A stretch of 64,000 nt of DNA from Acetivibrio alkalicellulosi. GTDB taxonomy: Bacteria; Bacillota; Clostridia; Acetivibrionales; Acetivibrionaceae. Location of the stretch: positions 2,094,777 to 2,158,776 of the forward strand of contig VLTH01000002.1 of the NCBI GenBank assembly GCA_008125075.1, read 5' to 3'. Position 1 is the first letter of the stretch, and every line of letters starts with the position of its first letter. Positions 52,414-62,458 of the stretch are shown in pieces. The notes beneath the pieces were generated by a model that worked only from the letters and a program-made list of their open reading frames with translations, was not told the DNA's origin and ran no database searches. A program made the translations under genes and the position numbers.

Positions 52414-54528
52414 TTACTCTATATCTTGCTCTGTTCTTTCAGAAACTGCTTTTTGGGCTTCTTTAATTGCCTGAGAACAAAAATACTCCTGACAATTAAT
52501 CTTAGATCTACCTCGTTTGTCAACTTTCGTATAGTTACCATCTTTATCTAGTATTCTTCCCTTTTCTGTATCTTTAAGACAAATTTTCAGCATTTCTTTT
52601 AAACGATTAGAGATTTTTGCATCTTCAACAGGAAATAGTATTTCAACTCTTCTATCAAGATTTCGGCCCATCCAGTCAGCACTAGATAAATAGACAGACT
52701 CTTCTCCACCATTATAGAAGTAAAATATTCTACAGTGCTCCAAAAATCGTCCAACTATACTCTTAACTCTAATTTTATCACTTAGTCCTTTAATTCCTGG
52801 TCTTAAACAACAAATACCTCTTACAAGCAAGTCGATTTCCACACCTGCATTAGATGCATTGTAGAGCTCATTAATTATTCCTTCATCTACAATTGAATTT
52901 AAATTAGCAATTATTCGTGCCTTTCCACCATTTCTAGCATTTTCTGCTTCCTGCCTAATAAGGCTTTTAAGCTTATTTCTCAGTGCTATTGGTGCAACAT
53001 GTAATTTATACATCTTATTTAACCGGGAATAACCTGATAACATGTTAAACATGGCAGAAGCGTCTGCACCAAAATATGGATTTGATGTAAACAATCCCAC
53101 ATCTGTATAGAGCTTTGCTGTTATGTCATTGTAATTCCCTGTACTCATGTGTACATACCTCTTAATTCCATCTTCTTCTCTTCTTACTACTAAAAGAATT
53201 TTACAGTGAGTTTTAAGACCAACAAGCCCATATATAACATGACAACCAGCCATTTCTAATCTTTTTGCCCATATTATGTTGTTTTGCTCGTCAAATCTGG
53301 CTTTAAGTTCAACAAGCACTGTAACCTGTTTACCATTTTCGGCTGCCTGTGCAAGAGCTTCAACAATTGGTGAATTTCCACTTACCCTATATAATGTTTG
53401 TTTTATAGCAAGAACATTAGGATCATTTGCTGCTTGTTTTACAAAATCAATAACAGGTTCAAATGACTCATATGGATGATGAAGTAAAATATCCCTTTGC
53501 GAAATCACACTAAAGATATCTTCTTCGTCAATAAGTTCTGGAATTAGCTGAGAACGATACTCCTCATATTTCAAATGCTCATGTCCTGGTATAGCATAAA
53601 CTTTCATTAGAAAAGTAAGGTCTAATGGACCTTTAACTTCATATACTGTCTCTCTAGGAACTTCAAGCTCTCCAATTAACATTTCCAATAAATCAGCAGC
53701 CATACCATGTTCAATTTCAAGCCTGATTACCATTCCCCATTTTCTCTTTTTTATATATTGTTGAATGGCTTCTAGAAGATCCTCAGCTTCTTCTTCATCA
53801 AGTCCCTGATCTGTATTTCGTGTAATTCTATAACAAGCCATTGTAATAATATTGTGTCCTTCAAATAGACTTTCAATATACATCTTTATTATATCTTCAA
53901 GTAATATAAAATATTTTTCTCCCTTTTCTTCATGAACTGTTGGAAGCTCAATAAGCCTATCTAAAACTGAAGGAACCTGAACCATCGCAAATATTGGCTC
54001 ATCAATTTCATCTTTGTTTTCAAGTAGAAGAGCTATATTAAGACTTTTATTAAGTATAAGAGGAAAAGGCCTGCTTCTATCAACTACCATTGGAGTTAGA
54101 ACAGGATAAACAGTATTATAGTAAAAAGTGTCTATAAAAGATTTTTGCTTATCAGTTAAATTCTTAGGCTTAATTATAAATATCTTTTCCTTCTTTAGCC
54201 CTGGTATTAATGAGCGATTATAGCAACTATATTGGTCACAGATCATTTTATGTGCTCTAAGTGAAATCAGGCTAATTTGTTCTCGTGGTGTAAAACCAGC
54301 TATGTCAGGTTCCTTAAACCCTGCTAGTACCTGATCAAATAAAGATGCTACTCTAACCATAAAAAACTCATCAAGATTTGAGCTTACTATAGACAAAAAC
54401 TTAATCCTTTCAAAAATAGGATTACTATTACTGTTACAAGCTTCATTAAGCACTCTCTCGTTAAATTCCAGCCAACTAAGCTCCCTATTAAAATAATTAT
54501 TTTTTAGCTCGTACTCAAATTTTTTCAT
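52414..54528 (-). CDS. ppk1: Polyphosphate kinase 1
   Basis: 704 residues from the ATG at 54528 (GAGG 9 nt upstream); an ATG at 54537 sits on the ribosome site. PPK1 reversibly makes polyphosphate from ATP. Visible: N-terminal YFNRELSWLEFNERVLNEA, PLILNKSLNIALL, PYESFEPVIDFVKQAANDPN, KARFDEQNNIIWAKRLEMAG, the phosphohistidine HxK region VGLKTHCKILLVVRRE, VHMSTGNYNDITAKLYTDVG, and a second block EHCRIFYFYNG and YLSSADWMGRNLDRRVEILF. Complete length. It starts just after the ppx stop, so the two are translated together. Confidence 0.96.
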   Translation of the reverse strand: MKKFEYELKNNYFNRELSWLEFNERVLNEACNSNSNPIFERIKFLSIVSSNLDEFFMVRVASLFDQVLAGFKEPDIAGFTPREQISLISLRAHKMICDQYSCYNRSLIPGLKKEKIFIIKPKNLTDKQKSFIDTFYYNTVYPVLTPMVVDRSRPFPLILNKSLNIALLLENKDEIDEPIFAMVQVPSVLDRLIELPTVHEEKGEKYFILLEDIIKMYIESLFEGHNIITMACYRITRNTDQGLDEEEAEDLLEAIQQYIKKRKWGMVIRLEIEHGMAADLLEMLIGELEVPRETVYEVKGPLDLTFLMKVYAIPGHEHLKYEEYRSQLIPELIDEEDIFSVISQRDILLHHPYESFEPVIDFVKQAANDPNVLAIKQTLYRVSGNSPIVEALAQAAENGKQVTVLVELKARFDEQNNIIWAKRLEMAGCHVIYGLVGLKTHCKILLVVRREEDGIKRYVHMSTGNYNDITAKLYTDVGLFTSNPYFGADASAMFNMLSGYSRLNKMYKLHVAPIALRNKLKSLIRQEAENARNGGKARIIANLNSIVDEGIINELYNASNAGVEIDLLVRGICCLRPGIKGLSDKIRVKSIVGRFLEHCRIFYFYNGGEESVYLSSADWMGRNLDRRVEILFPVEDAKISNRLKEMLKICLKDTEKGRILDKDGNYTKVDKRGRSKINCQEYFCSQAIKEAQKAVSERTEQDIE

Positions 54529-54533
54529 AATTA

Positions 54534-56084
54534 TCATCCTCTACGTCTTATAACAGGTTTATTTCCCATAACTTCTTCAAAAAAGTTTGTATTACTTACA
54601 AAGCTCCATTCTTCTAGCATTATATCTTCATCTGACCATACATTAAAGTGTAGTTCTTGTCCATGTTTGTGTACTTCAATCTTTTTTATTTTTTGCTTAT
54701 GAGATATATCTAAGGCTTCAGCTATTCTTAGAATTACTGTTAGCTTTGAAACAATTATCTTTTCCTGAGCATCAAGTACAAAATAATTCTCATGCGACAA
54801 ATCTGGAATTTCATCACTATGATATCTGGCTATATTAGCAACAAGATTTAATTCAGCATCTGACAATCCCATTATATCCTGAAAACGAATAATATTAAAA
54901 GAGTGCACATCATGATTGTTATGATTAACATACTTACCAATATCATGTAATATCGATGCAACCCTTAAATAAAATCTTTCAATATCTTTTAGCATATGAA
55001 CCTTTTTTGTCTGATCAAAAATTGATAGTGCCATTTTTTCAATAAATAGACTATGTACTTCATCAATAGAATACTTCTTTCCAATATGCCACACAGAGGT
55101 AATTATGTCTTCATAAGCTTCTTTCTTTCTTATAGTATTAAATCTTTCATCTACCATGTGAACTAAAAGGCCGTGTCTTAATGATACCATCGGAGCATAT
55201 ATGGTTTTAGAATCAGTCATTTCAAGAAAACTATTAAACAGTATAATCGAAGGTAAAAGAATCTCAGCTTGATTTCTTGAAAGCTTAAATTCATCAATTA
55301 TTTGAGATGTGGTCATAGTATGCACTTTTTCGTATAATACTTTTAACTCTTCTTTTTTAATATGGTATTTATTGTTATTGTTTTGTTTTTTTGATGTACA
55401 CAATTTCATAATTGTTTTTAGTTCTCCTCCAAGACCAACAAAGCTTTTAATATTAAACTTTGGCAATATGGAATTCATATAGTCTATTCTACTTTTTATA
55501 AACTCTTCCATTACCCCAGGAAAATCAAGAGTCCTTTTTTCAAGATCTGCTAAAATTTCACGTAGTCTTAAAGACCCAACCTTCATATATTCAGTAAATC
55601 TTAAGCTTCCTTCACTATATACTGAAACTTCAACACCTCCTGAGCGTATATCAACTATCAATGTCCCTTTATCTGCAAATTTTTTTTCATCAGACATATA
55701 ACTGCGTATAGCCTTGTACATTAAAAACCTTTCTTGAGCATTATTAATTACCTCGACTTCTAAGCCGGATCTAATTCTTATCTGTTCTAAAACATACTCC
55801 CTGTTTTCCGCTTCCCTTATTCCACTTGTACTCACAGCCCTATAAGTCTTTAGCTTGTAAGACTGAATAGTTTTAAAAAAACCCTTTAAAGTTTCGCACG
55901 TATCATGAATAGATTGTACCTGTATCCTTCCATATGAAAAGGTATCCTTGCCTATGTATGTGGGCATATATAAATCTTCAAGAGTACTTATTTCTCCCTC
56001 CGGTGTAACCTGTGCTATCATCATTCTAAGAGAATTTGATCCAGCATCAATTGCAGCCATTATTTCATATTTTTGTTTTTGCAT
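54534..56084 (-). CDS. Ppx/GppA phosphatase with C-terminal HD domain
   Basis: 516 residues. Sugar-kinase-fold exopolyphosphatase/pppGpp phosphatase: phosphate-1 motif MAAIDAGSNSLRMMIAQV at the N-terminus, STSGIREAENREYVLEQI, and DIRSGGVEVSVY in place of the usual DIGGGSxE. The C-terminal HD domain shows ASILHDIGKYVNHNNHDVHS and a late ADALDISHK-like RIAEALDISHKQK. The altered DIGGGS box (DIRSGG) could change catalysis. First gene of the operon with ppk1 immediately downstream, the usual opposing-enzyme pair that sets polyphosphate and alarmone levels. Confidence 0.93.
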   Translation of the reverse strand: MQKQKYEIMAAIDAGSNSLRMMIAQVTPEGEISTLEDLYMPTYIGKDTFSYGRIQVQSIHDTCETLKGFFKTIQSYKLKTYRAVSTSGIREAENREYVLEQIRIRSGLEVEVINNAQERFLMYKAIRSYMSDEKKFADKGTLIVDIRSGGVEVSVYSEGSLRFTEYMKVGSLRLREILADLEKRTLDFPGVMEEFIKSRIDYMNSILPKFNIKSFVGLGGELKTIMKLCTSKKQNNNNKYHIKKEELKVLYEKVHTMTTSQIIDEFKLSRNQAEILLPSIILFNSFLEMTDSKTIYAPMVSLRHGLLVHMVDERFNTIRKKEAYEDIITSVWHIGKKYSIDEVHSLFIEKMALSIFDQTKKVHMLKDIERFYLRVASILHDIGKYVNHNNHDVHSFNIIRFQDIMGLSDAELNLVANIARYHSDEIPDLSHENYFVLDAQEKIIVSKLTVILRIAEALDISHKQKIKKIEVHKHGQELHFNVWSDEDIMLEEWSFVSNTNFFEEVMGNKPVIRRRG

Positions 56085-56120
56085 TAGGTATTACACCCTT
56101 TCTAAACTCTATTTATCCTG

Positions 56121-56216
56121 TACAATTTGTTAACACTTAAAACATGCACATACTCAAGAGACATTCATTCCCACTAAACATTTTCATACTATCTCATGAA
56201 TGTCTCTATTGAGTAT
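56121..56216 (+). repeat. Two-part palindromic repeat, copy 3
   Basis: ACAATTTGTTAACA...AACATGCACAT is the degraded first hairpin. The second is well kept: ATACTCAAGAGACATTCAT (56150-56168) pairs with ATGAATGTCTCTATTGAGTA (56196-56215). Confidence 0.75.
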
Positions 56217-56302
56217 TATACCACTTAAAATATATATGGCAAATTCATTTATTTATTTTTTCGCTTCCTTTTTGTTCCTGACTCAGTTATACTTTTATAA
56301 AA

Positions 56303-56392
56303 AATATAACTTCCACTTATCAACCGGCCTATTTAGCGTCAAATAAGGCATGCATTAAATAGTAGAGATGTTATATTTTCTGTGTTCCTAAT
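56303..56392 (+). repeat. Dispersed GGCATCAAAT-type repeat, degraded copy
   Basis: AAATATAACTTCCACTTATC, then TATTTAGCGTCAAATAAGGC and GATGTTATATTTTCTGTGTT. It shares the layout of 50575 and 62874, but the left end carries AACTTCCAC, the complement of their right end. Confidence 0.65.
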
Positions 56393-56495
56393 ACATATTT
56401 TGTTTGTACCATTTACAAAATAATATAATGAACTTATAATATAACTTAAAGTATTTTTTTAAAGAGTTATGTTACTCTAAGCTGGGAGGAAATCG

Positions 56496-57314
56496 ATGGA
56501 AATTAAATCTTTTAAAAAGCTAAAATTATATGGTTTTAACAATCTTACAAAGACACTAAGTTTTAATATATATGATATATGTTATGCTAAAGATCTTGAA
56601 CATAGAAAAGGATATATAGATTATATTGATGAACAATACAATGCTGAAAGGTTAACTAAAATTTTATTAAACGTGGCATCTATTGTTGGAGCTAATGTAT
56701 TAAACATCGCCAGTCAGGATTATGATCCTCAAGGTGCCAGTGTTACAATGCTTATATCTGAAGAAAAACTCATTAATGCTCCAATTGACGAATCGTCCCA
56801 AACTGCAACACCAGGCCCATTACCTGAAACAGTATTAGCACACCTTGATAAAAGTCATATAACAGTGCACACATATCCGGAGAGTCATCCAGACGATGGA
56901 ATAAGTACTTTCAGGGCAGATATTGATGTTTCAACATGTGGTCAGATATCTCCATTAAAGGCATTAAACTATTTGATTCATAGTTTTGACTCAGATATTA
57001 TTACAATTGACTACAGGGTTCGAGGCTTTACAAGGGATGTAGAAGGCAAGAAATATTTTATTGATCATAAGATTAACTCAATACAAAATTATATATCAAA
57101 TGATACTAAAAACATGTATCAACTTATTGATGTTAATGTATATCAAGAGAATATTTTTCATACAAAGATGCTTATAAAAGATTTTGATCTAGACAACTAT
57201 TTATTTGGAGTAACAAAAAAAGATCTAGTACCTAGTGAAAAGAAAAAAGTAAAGCAAAAACTAAAAAAAGAAATGTCTGAAATCTTTTACGGTCGAAATA
57301 TATTTAAAGTTTAG
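56496..57314 (+). CDS. speD: S-adenosylmethionine decarboxylase proenzyme, E. coli-type
   Basis: 272 residues, GGGAGG 6 nt before the ATG. A pyruvoyl enzyme giving decarboxylated SAM for spermidine synthesis. The self-cleavage site is at [20 protein letters not shown]: the Ser becomes the pyruvoyl group. The downstream block [20 protein letters not shown] also matches the class 1B SpeD of E. coli rather than the short class. Length is normal. speE, the usual partner, is not next to it, and no other polyamine gene is in the window. Confidence 0.95.
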   Translation: MEIKSFKKLKLYGFNNLTKTLSFNIYDICYAKDLEHRKGYIDYIDEQYNAERLTKILLNVASIVGANVLNIASQDYDPQGASVTMLISEEKLINAPIDESSQTATPGPLPETVLAHLDKSHITVHTYPESHPDDGISTFRADIDVSTCGQISPLKALNYLIHSFDSDIITIDYRVRGFTRDVEGKKYFIDHKINSIQNYISNDTKNMYQLIDVNVYQENIFHTKMLIKDFDLDNYLFGVTKKDLVPSEKKKVKQKLKKEMSEIFYGRNIFKV

Positions 57315-57388
57315 TTTATTACTTGATATATCTATGAATCTTTTTTATTTATAGTATATTTAGTGATATTTGTAATTAAGGAGGATTA

Positions 57389-58333
57389 ATGGAAAGCTAT
57401 TTGATTTCAATAGTAATACCTGTATATAACGAAGGGAAACAAATATTCAACAACATTGATGTAATAAAAAACACTTTATTAAATCATAAGATTCCCCATG
57501 AAATAATTCTTATAGACGACGGCTCAATTGACAACACCTGGACAGAATTAAAAAGACTAAGCTCCCAATTCCCTAATATACGTGGTTTTAGGTTAAGCAG
57601 AAACTTTGGAAAAGAATTTGCTTTATGGGCAGGAATTGATGCTGTTGGAAATAACCCATGTATTGTTATGGATTCTGACCTTCAACATCCTCCTGAAATA
57701 ATTCCGGAAATGATAAGATTATGGAAAGATGAAGGATATGAAGTGGTTGAAGGTGTTAAATCTTCAAGAGGACAGGAATCTATTTTTAGTAAATTTAGTG
57801 CTAAATTTTTTTATTTTTTGCTAAAAAAACTATCAGGTTATGAACTAAATAATGCATCTGATTACAAGCTTTTAGACACAAAAGTTTTAAACTCCTTAAA
57901 AAATATGCAGGAAAGAAATACTTTTTTTAGAGCACTATCTGCATGGGTAGGTTATAAAAGAACAAGCGTTAGCTTCGAGGTTGCTGAAAGAACAAAAGGA
58001 ACATCTAAATGGTCTAAAATAAAGCTTTTTAAATTAGCTATAACAGCCATTACATCCTTCTCATCACTTCCATTACATATAGTCACTATTTTAGGTTCAA
58101 TTTTTTGTTTGGCAGCTATAGTTTTAAGTATTCACACCTTATATTTTAAGATTAGGGGAATTGCAGCTGGAGGTTTTGCAACTGTTATACTTCTTCAATT
58201 AATTATTGGTGGACTATTAATGGTAAGCTTAGGTATAATAGGCACTTACATTGCAAGGATTTTTGATGAAATAAAGCTTAGACCTCGTTATATTATAACT
58301 GAACAAACTATTGACAATAACAAAAGTGAGTAA
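57389..58333 (+). CDS. GT2 membrane glycosyltransferase (DPM1/GtrB-like)
   Basis: 314 residues, AGGAGG upstream. GT-A domain at the N-terminus: ISIVIPVYNEGKQIFNNIDV, EIILIDDGSIDNTW, the metal-binding PCIVMDSDLQHPPE, and NNASDYKLLD. Two C-terminal membrane helices (HIVTILGSIFCLAAIVLSIH, and TVILLQLIIGGLLMVSLGII continuing) place it with polyprenyl-phosphate sugar transferases such as GtrB and ArnC. It probably loads a sugar on undecaprenyl phosphate for the membrane protein encoded 61 bp downstream. Confidence 0.92.
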   Translation: MESYLISIVIPVYNEGKQIFNNIDVIKNTLLNHKIPHEIILIDDGSIDNTWTELKRLSSQFPNIRGFRLSRNFGKEFALWAGIDAVGNNPCIVMDSDLQHPPEIIPEMIRLWKDEGYEVVEGVKSSRGQESIFSKFSAKFFYFLLKKLSGYELNNASDYKLLDTKVLNSLKNMQERNTFFRALSAWVGYKRTSVSFEVAERTKGTSKWSKIKLFKLAITAITSFSSLPLHIVTILGSIFCLAAIVLSIHTLYFKIRGIAAGGFATVILLQLIIGGLLMVSLGIIGTYIARIFDEIKLRPRYIITEQTIDNNKSE

Positions 58334-58394
58334 AAAGGTATACAACAGCAGTTAAAATATCAACCTTAAGAAATAAAAATTTCGGAGGATTTTT

Positions 58395-60449
58395 ATGTTT
58401 GCTTTAATAAGTCTTATAATACCAAGTTTTTGTGCGTATCATTTGCTAAAAAAGGTATTTCCTTATTTGTTTAACTTTATTGAGCATAAAGAAACCTGGA
58501 AAAAAACAATTAATTTACCTGAGTGGCTAATTACTATTCCAGCCTCTTTCCTTGTTGGAAACTTATTTTATACTTGGCTTGTTTATATTTTTGCATATTT
58601 ATTTAGAAACTCTAAAAGCCCTTTATTGTATTCTAATATTATAGTAATGACATTGTTTTTTATTCTTTCAGCTTATTTTATAGTATCTTTTAAACACAAG
58701 TATAAAAAAGTGAAACCAAATATTAAGAAAAATCTTTTACCGCTTAATAGGAATTTTTTTAATAATAACAAATTAGAAATAATCTACATTGTAATATGGA
58801 CGTTTATTTGGAGCTTTTTAATGATTAGAACACTATACATAACTGGAAATACACTAAAAATTAGTTTCTCAGTATATAGCGATTTTGGGACTCATTTATC
58901 TATGATTCGCTCATTTTCTCTTGGTTCCAACTTTCCAACCCAATACTCTCACTTTGCAGGTGATCCAAGAATTTTATATCATTTTATGAATCAGTTCTTT
59001 GTTGGTAATCTTGAGTTTCTTGGACTTAGACTTGACTTAGCATTTAATCTTACAAGCATACTATCTATACTGTCTTTTATGATGCTTTTATATGCATTTG
59101 CCGTTATATTGACAGATATAAAAGCCGTAGGCATATTAACATCAGTCTTCTTCTTTTTTAGAAGTTCTCCTGCATTTATAAAATTTTTTAATGAAATTAG
59201 TTCTTTAGATCAAATATTAAATCATGCATACTTCATAGGTTACACTGAAAATGAGAATTGGGGAATTTATACTCAGAAAGTTTATTTAAACCAAAGACAT
59301 CTTCCCTTTGCCCTTGCTATTATGATGCTTATATTTATTATTGTTCTTCCCATGTTTTATGATATGATTAAAGCAATTAAAGATAGAAAAGACAACAACC
59401 TAAACAACCAAAATGAAGAAAATAATAATCTATTATATGAATTTGCATTTAAAAAAGATTCCTGGCTTCCTGAAAATACTCTAAGATATTTGTTATGTGG
59501 AATTATATTAGGGTTAATAGGATTTTGGAATGGTGCTGTGCTACTTACCATACTGCCTATATTGTGCATTATAGCTATATTTTCCAAAAAAAGATTGGAG
59601 TTTTTAGGAATTGCCTTAATATCTTTAGCTTTATTATACCTTCAACTAATATTTTTTACAGGCAATGAGGGTACAACTGTAGAAAATATTTTTTACTTAG
59701 GATATTTATCACCACAAAAAGACCTTTTTTCAATTACTTTGTTTATGTTTAAATTGTTGGGTATATTCCCTATAGTATTATTAGTCAGCTTATTCTTTGC
59801 TCCAAAAGGAGGTAAGATACTTGCTCTGGCATTCTTTACCCCTATTATCGTAGCCTTCACCATTCAGTTGACACCTGATATTACCGTTAATCATAAATAT
59901 ATAGTCATTTCTGTTGTTCTTTTAAATATTTTGCTGTCTAACTTTATTTATAAACTTTTTGCATCTAAAAAAATAGTTTTAACTATAATATCTTCAGTAC
60001 TAATTATTTTTCTTACCTTAACGGGAGTAATAGACTTGATTGCTCAATATAATTCAGACAAACATTACGTAAGTTTCAAATTAGATCATCCTGTTCTTAT
60101 CTGGACTAAAAATGAGACTGAACCTGATTCTATTTTCTTAAGTCACTCATATGTTACTCATCCAATTATGCTTGCTGGAAGAAAAGTTTTTTACGGGCAT
60201 TCTTACTTTACCTGGAGTGCAGGATATGATGTTTTTGACCGATCAAGAGTTGTAAATGACATTTATCAGAGTACCAGCTCTGATAAGCTAAAAAAACTCG
60301 TTCAACAACATAATATCGACTATATTGTTATTGAACATGAAAATAGAACTTCCGATAAGTATAAATTAAATGAAGATATAATTAAAAATACTTTTAATCT
60401 GGTATTTGAAGATTCATACTATAAAATTTCAATTTATAAAACTAAGTAA
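58395..60449 (+). CDS. Large multi-pass membrane protein, GT-C-like
   Basis: 684 residues, GGAGG 6 nt before the ATG. About 13 hydrophobic helices, with a large extracytoplasmic first loop holding YSDFGTHLSMIRSFSLGSNF and GDPRILYHFMNQFFVGNLEF, and a soluble C-terminal tail (about 560-684, with VIEHENRTSDKYKLNEDI). An acidic residue in the first loop (YSDFGTH) and this architecture resemble polyprenol-dependent GT-C glycosyltransferases, but I do not recognise the exact family. The gene follows a GT2 polyprenyl-sugar synthase and probably transfers that sugar to an outer acceptor. A hairpin terminator follows. Confidence 0.65.
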   Translation: MFALISLIIPSFCAYHLLKKVFPYLFNFIEHKETWKKTINLPEWLITIPASFLVGNLFYTWLVYIFAYLFRNSKSPLLYSNIIVMTLFFILSAYFIVSFKHKYKKVKPNIKKNLLPLNRNFFNNNKLEIIYIVIWTFIWSFLMIRTLYITGNTLKISFSVYSDFGTHLSMIRSFSLGSNFPTQYSHFAGDPRILYHFMNQFFVGNLEFLGLRLDLAFNLTSILSILSFMMLLYAFAVILTDIKAVGILTSVFFFFRSSPAFIKFFNEISSLDQILNHAYFIGYTENENWGIYTQKVYLNQRHLPFALAIMMLIFIIVLPMFYDMIKAIKDRKDNNLNNQNEENNNLLYEFAFKKDSWLPENTLRYLLCGIILGLIGFWNGAVLLTILPILCIIAIFSKKRLEFLGIALISLALLYLQLIFFTGNEGTTVENIFYLGYLSPQKDLFSITLFMFKLLGIFPIVLLVSLFFAPKGGKILALAFFTPIIVAFTIQLTPDITVNHKYIVISVVLLNILLSNFIYKLFASKKIVLTIISSVLIIFLTLTGVIDLIAQYNSDKHYVSFKLDHPVLIWTKNETEPDSIFLSHSYVTHPIMLAGRKVFYGHSYFTWSAGYDVFDRSRVVNDIYQSTSSDKLKKLVQQHNIDYIVIEHENRTSDKYKLNEDIIKNTFNLVFEDSYYKISIYKTK

Positions 60450-60505
60450 TAGTAACTGCATTCAAAGAAATAAGTTGTGCTGGTATAAACAGAAGTTCAA
60501 GAAGT

Positions 60506-60535
60506 GTCTTATACCCCTTGCTCTATAAGACTTTT
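60506..60535 (+). terminator. Terminator after the glycosylation pair
   Basis: GTCTTATA (60506-60513) pairs with TATAAGAC (60524-60531), followed by TTTT. Confidence 0.75.
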
Positions 60536-60634
60536 AGCTTATAAGTTTGCTTAAAAAAATAACTTATAAATATGTTTAAGTTAAAAAAATATATGTAAAA
60601 AAATAATTTTTACACTTTTTGCACAAAATATTAT

Positions 60635-60663
60635 TTGACATTCTCATGTTTTAAAGATAAAAT
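60635..60663 (+). promoter_or_regulatory. Promoter of the DEAD-box helicase gene
   Basis: -35 TTGACA (60635-60640), 17-bp spacer, -10 TAAAAT (60658-60663). It implies an untranslated leader of roughly 85-90 nt before the ATG at 60757. Cold-inducible DEAD helicase genes often have regulatory leaders; no specific structure was identified here. Confidence 0.75.
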
Positions 60664-60756
60664 TTTATAGTCACTAAAAAGGAAGTAGGTGGATTTATTT
60701 CATCACTCCTAACAAAGCATGTAGCTTAAATTTATAATTATGAAAAGGATGTATAT

Positions 60757-62385
60757 ATGGAAAATTTAGCTTTTAACCAACTAAACTTATCTAACGAATT
60801 GCAAAAGGCAATTACTGATATGGGTTTTGAGGAGGCTACACCTATTCAATCTCAAACCATTCCTCACATACTTAATGGTTTTGATGTTATAGGACAAGCT
60901 CAAACAGGTACAGGTAAGACATGTGCTTTTGGTATTCCTGCAGTTGAAATGATGGATCCTGATATTGATGATCCACAAACTATTATTCTTTGTCCTACCC
61001 GAGAACTTGCCGTTCAAATATCTAAGGAACTAAAAAATGTATCTAAATATAAAGAAAAGGTACGAATACTTCCAATTTATGGTGGTCAGCCTATTGATCG
61101 CCAAATTAGCGCACTTAAAAGACGACCACAAATTATAATAGGAACACCTGGCCGTGTTATGGATCATATGAGACGCAGTACTTTAAAGCTGTCAAACATT
61201 AAAATGATAGTTCTAGACGAAGCGGATGAAATGCTTAATATGGGATTTAGAGAAGATATAAATACCATATTAGAAAAAATACCTACTCAAAGGCAGACTA
61301 TACTTTTTTCGGCTACAATGCCAAAAGAAATATTGGAATTAACTAAAAAATATCAGAAAGACCCTATTCATATAAAGTCTGCTCATAAAGAAATTACAGT
61401 ACCTGCTATTGAGCAATTCTATCTTGAAGTTAGCTCAACAGCAAAATTAGAGGTATTATCAAGACTTCTTGATGCAAATGATATAAAACTATCACTTATT
61501 TTTTGCAATACTAAAAAAATGGTGGATGAACTTACTTCAAGTCTGCAATCAAGAGGATATTCTGCTGAAGCACTTCATGGCGACATGAAACAAGATCAAA
61601 GGGACAGGGTTATGGCAAGATTTAGAAAAGGACTGATTGATGCTCTGATTGCTACAGATGTTGCTGCTCGTGGAATAGATGTTGATGATGTAGAGGCTGT
61701 TATAAACTATGATATACCTAATGATGAAGAGTATTATGTACACAGAATTGGAAGGACTGGCAGAGCTGGACGAACTGGGAAAGCTTTTACTCTTGTAGTA
61801 GGACGAGAAATCTACAAAATAAAAGATATTCAAAGATATACAAAGTCAAATATACAGCTTATTAAGCCTCCATCACTTATGGATATAGAAGAAAGAAAAA
61901 TTGGACTTACATTAAACAAAATAAAAGAAACCCTTAATGATGGAAGTTTTACCAAGTACGTTCAATATATAGAAAAATTTCTTGAAGACACTACACCAGT
62001 TATGACTGATACTTATGTAACAACACTAGAAATAGCTGCTGCCCTTCTAAAAATTCTTTCCTATCAGGAGGGTCAGGAAAATGTAATTGAAGAAATTGAC
62101 AATAGTGATTCTGAAACCTCTGAAGGAATGGTAAGGCTTTTTATCAATATAGGTAGAAATAATAAAGTTCAACCTAGACATATTGTTGAGAGCATAGCCT
62201 CCTCTACAGGCTTACCAGGTAAACTAATTGGTGCAATTGATATCTTTGATAAATTCACTTTTGTTGATGTTCCAAGAGAATATGCTTCTCAAGTGCTATC
62301 ATCAATGAAAGATCATACAGTTAAAGGTAAAAAAGTTGTTGTTCAAAAATCTACTAAAAAAAGAAAACTTCATAGGAGAGCTTAA
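60757..62385 (+). CDS. DEAD-box ATP-dependent RNA helicase (CshA/DbpA type)
   Basis: 542 residues. Two RecA cores with all motifs: Q motif FNQLNLSNELQKAI...TPIQSQTIP, AQTGTGKTCAF, PTRELAVQ, GGQ, TPGRVMDHM, VLDEADEML, SATMP, IFCNTKK, ATDVAARGIDVDDVE, HRIGRTGRAGRTGKA. The C-terminal ~75 residues (MVRLFINIGRNNKVQPRHIV, then KFTFVDVPREYASQVLSSM) form a DbpA-type RNA-binding domain, followed by a basic tail KSTKKRKLHRRA. Likely roles are ribosome assembly and RNA turnover, especially in the cold. It has its own promoter, and the stop codon lies in the loop of its terminator. Confidence 0.96.
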   Translation: MENLAFNQLNLSNELQKAITDMGFEEATPIQSQTIPHILNGFDVIGQAQTGTGKTCAFGIPAVEMMDPDIDDPQTIILCPTRELAVQISKELKNVSKYKEKVRILPIYGGQPIDRQISALKRRPQIIIGTPGRVMDHMRRSTLKLSNIKMIVLDEADEMLNMGFREDINTILEKIPTQRQTILFSATMPKEILELTKKYQKDPIHIKSAHKEITVPAIEQFYLEVSSTAKLEVLSRLLDANDIKLSLIFCNTKKMVDELTSSLQSRGYSAEALHGDMKQDQRDRVMARFRKGLIDALIATDVAARGIDVDDVEAVINYDIPNDEEYYVHRIGRTGRAGRTGKAFTLVVGREIYKIKDIQRYTKSNIQLIKPPSLMDIEERKIGLTLNKIKETLNDGSFTKYVQYIEKFLEDTTPVMTDTYVTTLEIAAALLKILSYQEGQENVIEEIDNSDSETSEGMVRLFINIGRNNKVQPRHIVESIASSTGLPGKLIGAIDIFDKFTFVDVPREYASQVLSSMKDHTVKGKKVVVQKSTKKRKLHRRA

Positions 62386-62402
62386 ACTCTCCTTTTTTTT
62401 TG
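62374..62402 (+). terminator. Terminator overlapping the helicase stop codon
   Basis: AGGAGAG-CTTAAA-CTCTCCT followed by a run of nine or more T. The TAA stop is inside the loop, so translation and termination are tightly coupled. Confidence 0.9.
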
Positions 62403-62458
62403 TTTTTTTCAATAAATTCTATTTTATGACTCCTTGCAGATTTCCGTCATAGGTTGCA

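Larger units (their letters stand above)
56085..56495. other. Divergent intergenic region built largely of repeats
   Basis: No gene. It holds a two-part palindromic repeat (56121-56216) and a TTTGGCATCAAAT-type repeat in degraded form (56303-56392) between the ppx operon and speD. Promoters are not obvious. Confidence 0.65.

Noticed and set aside
60450-60756. Cold-shock-type regulatory RNA in the helicase leader
   Set aside because: The leader after the promoter is only about 90 nt and I could not identify a defined structure or cold-box motif.
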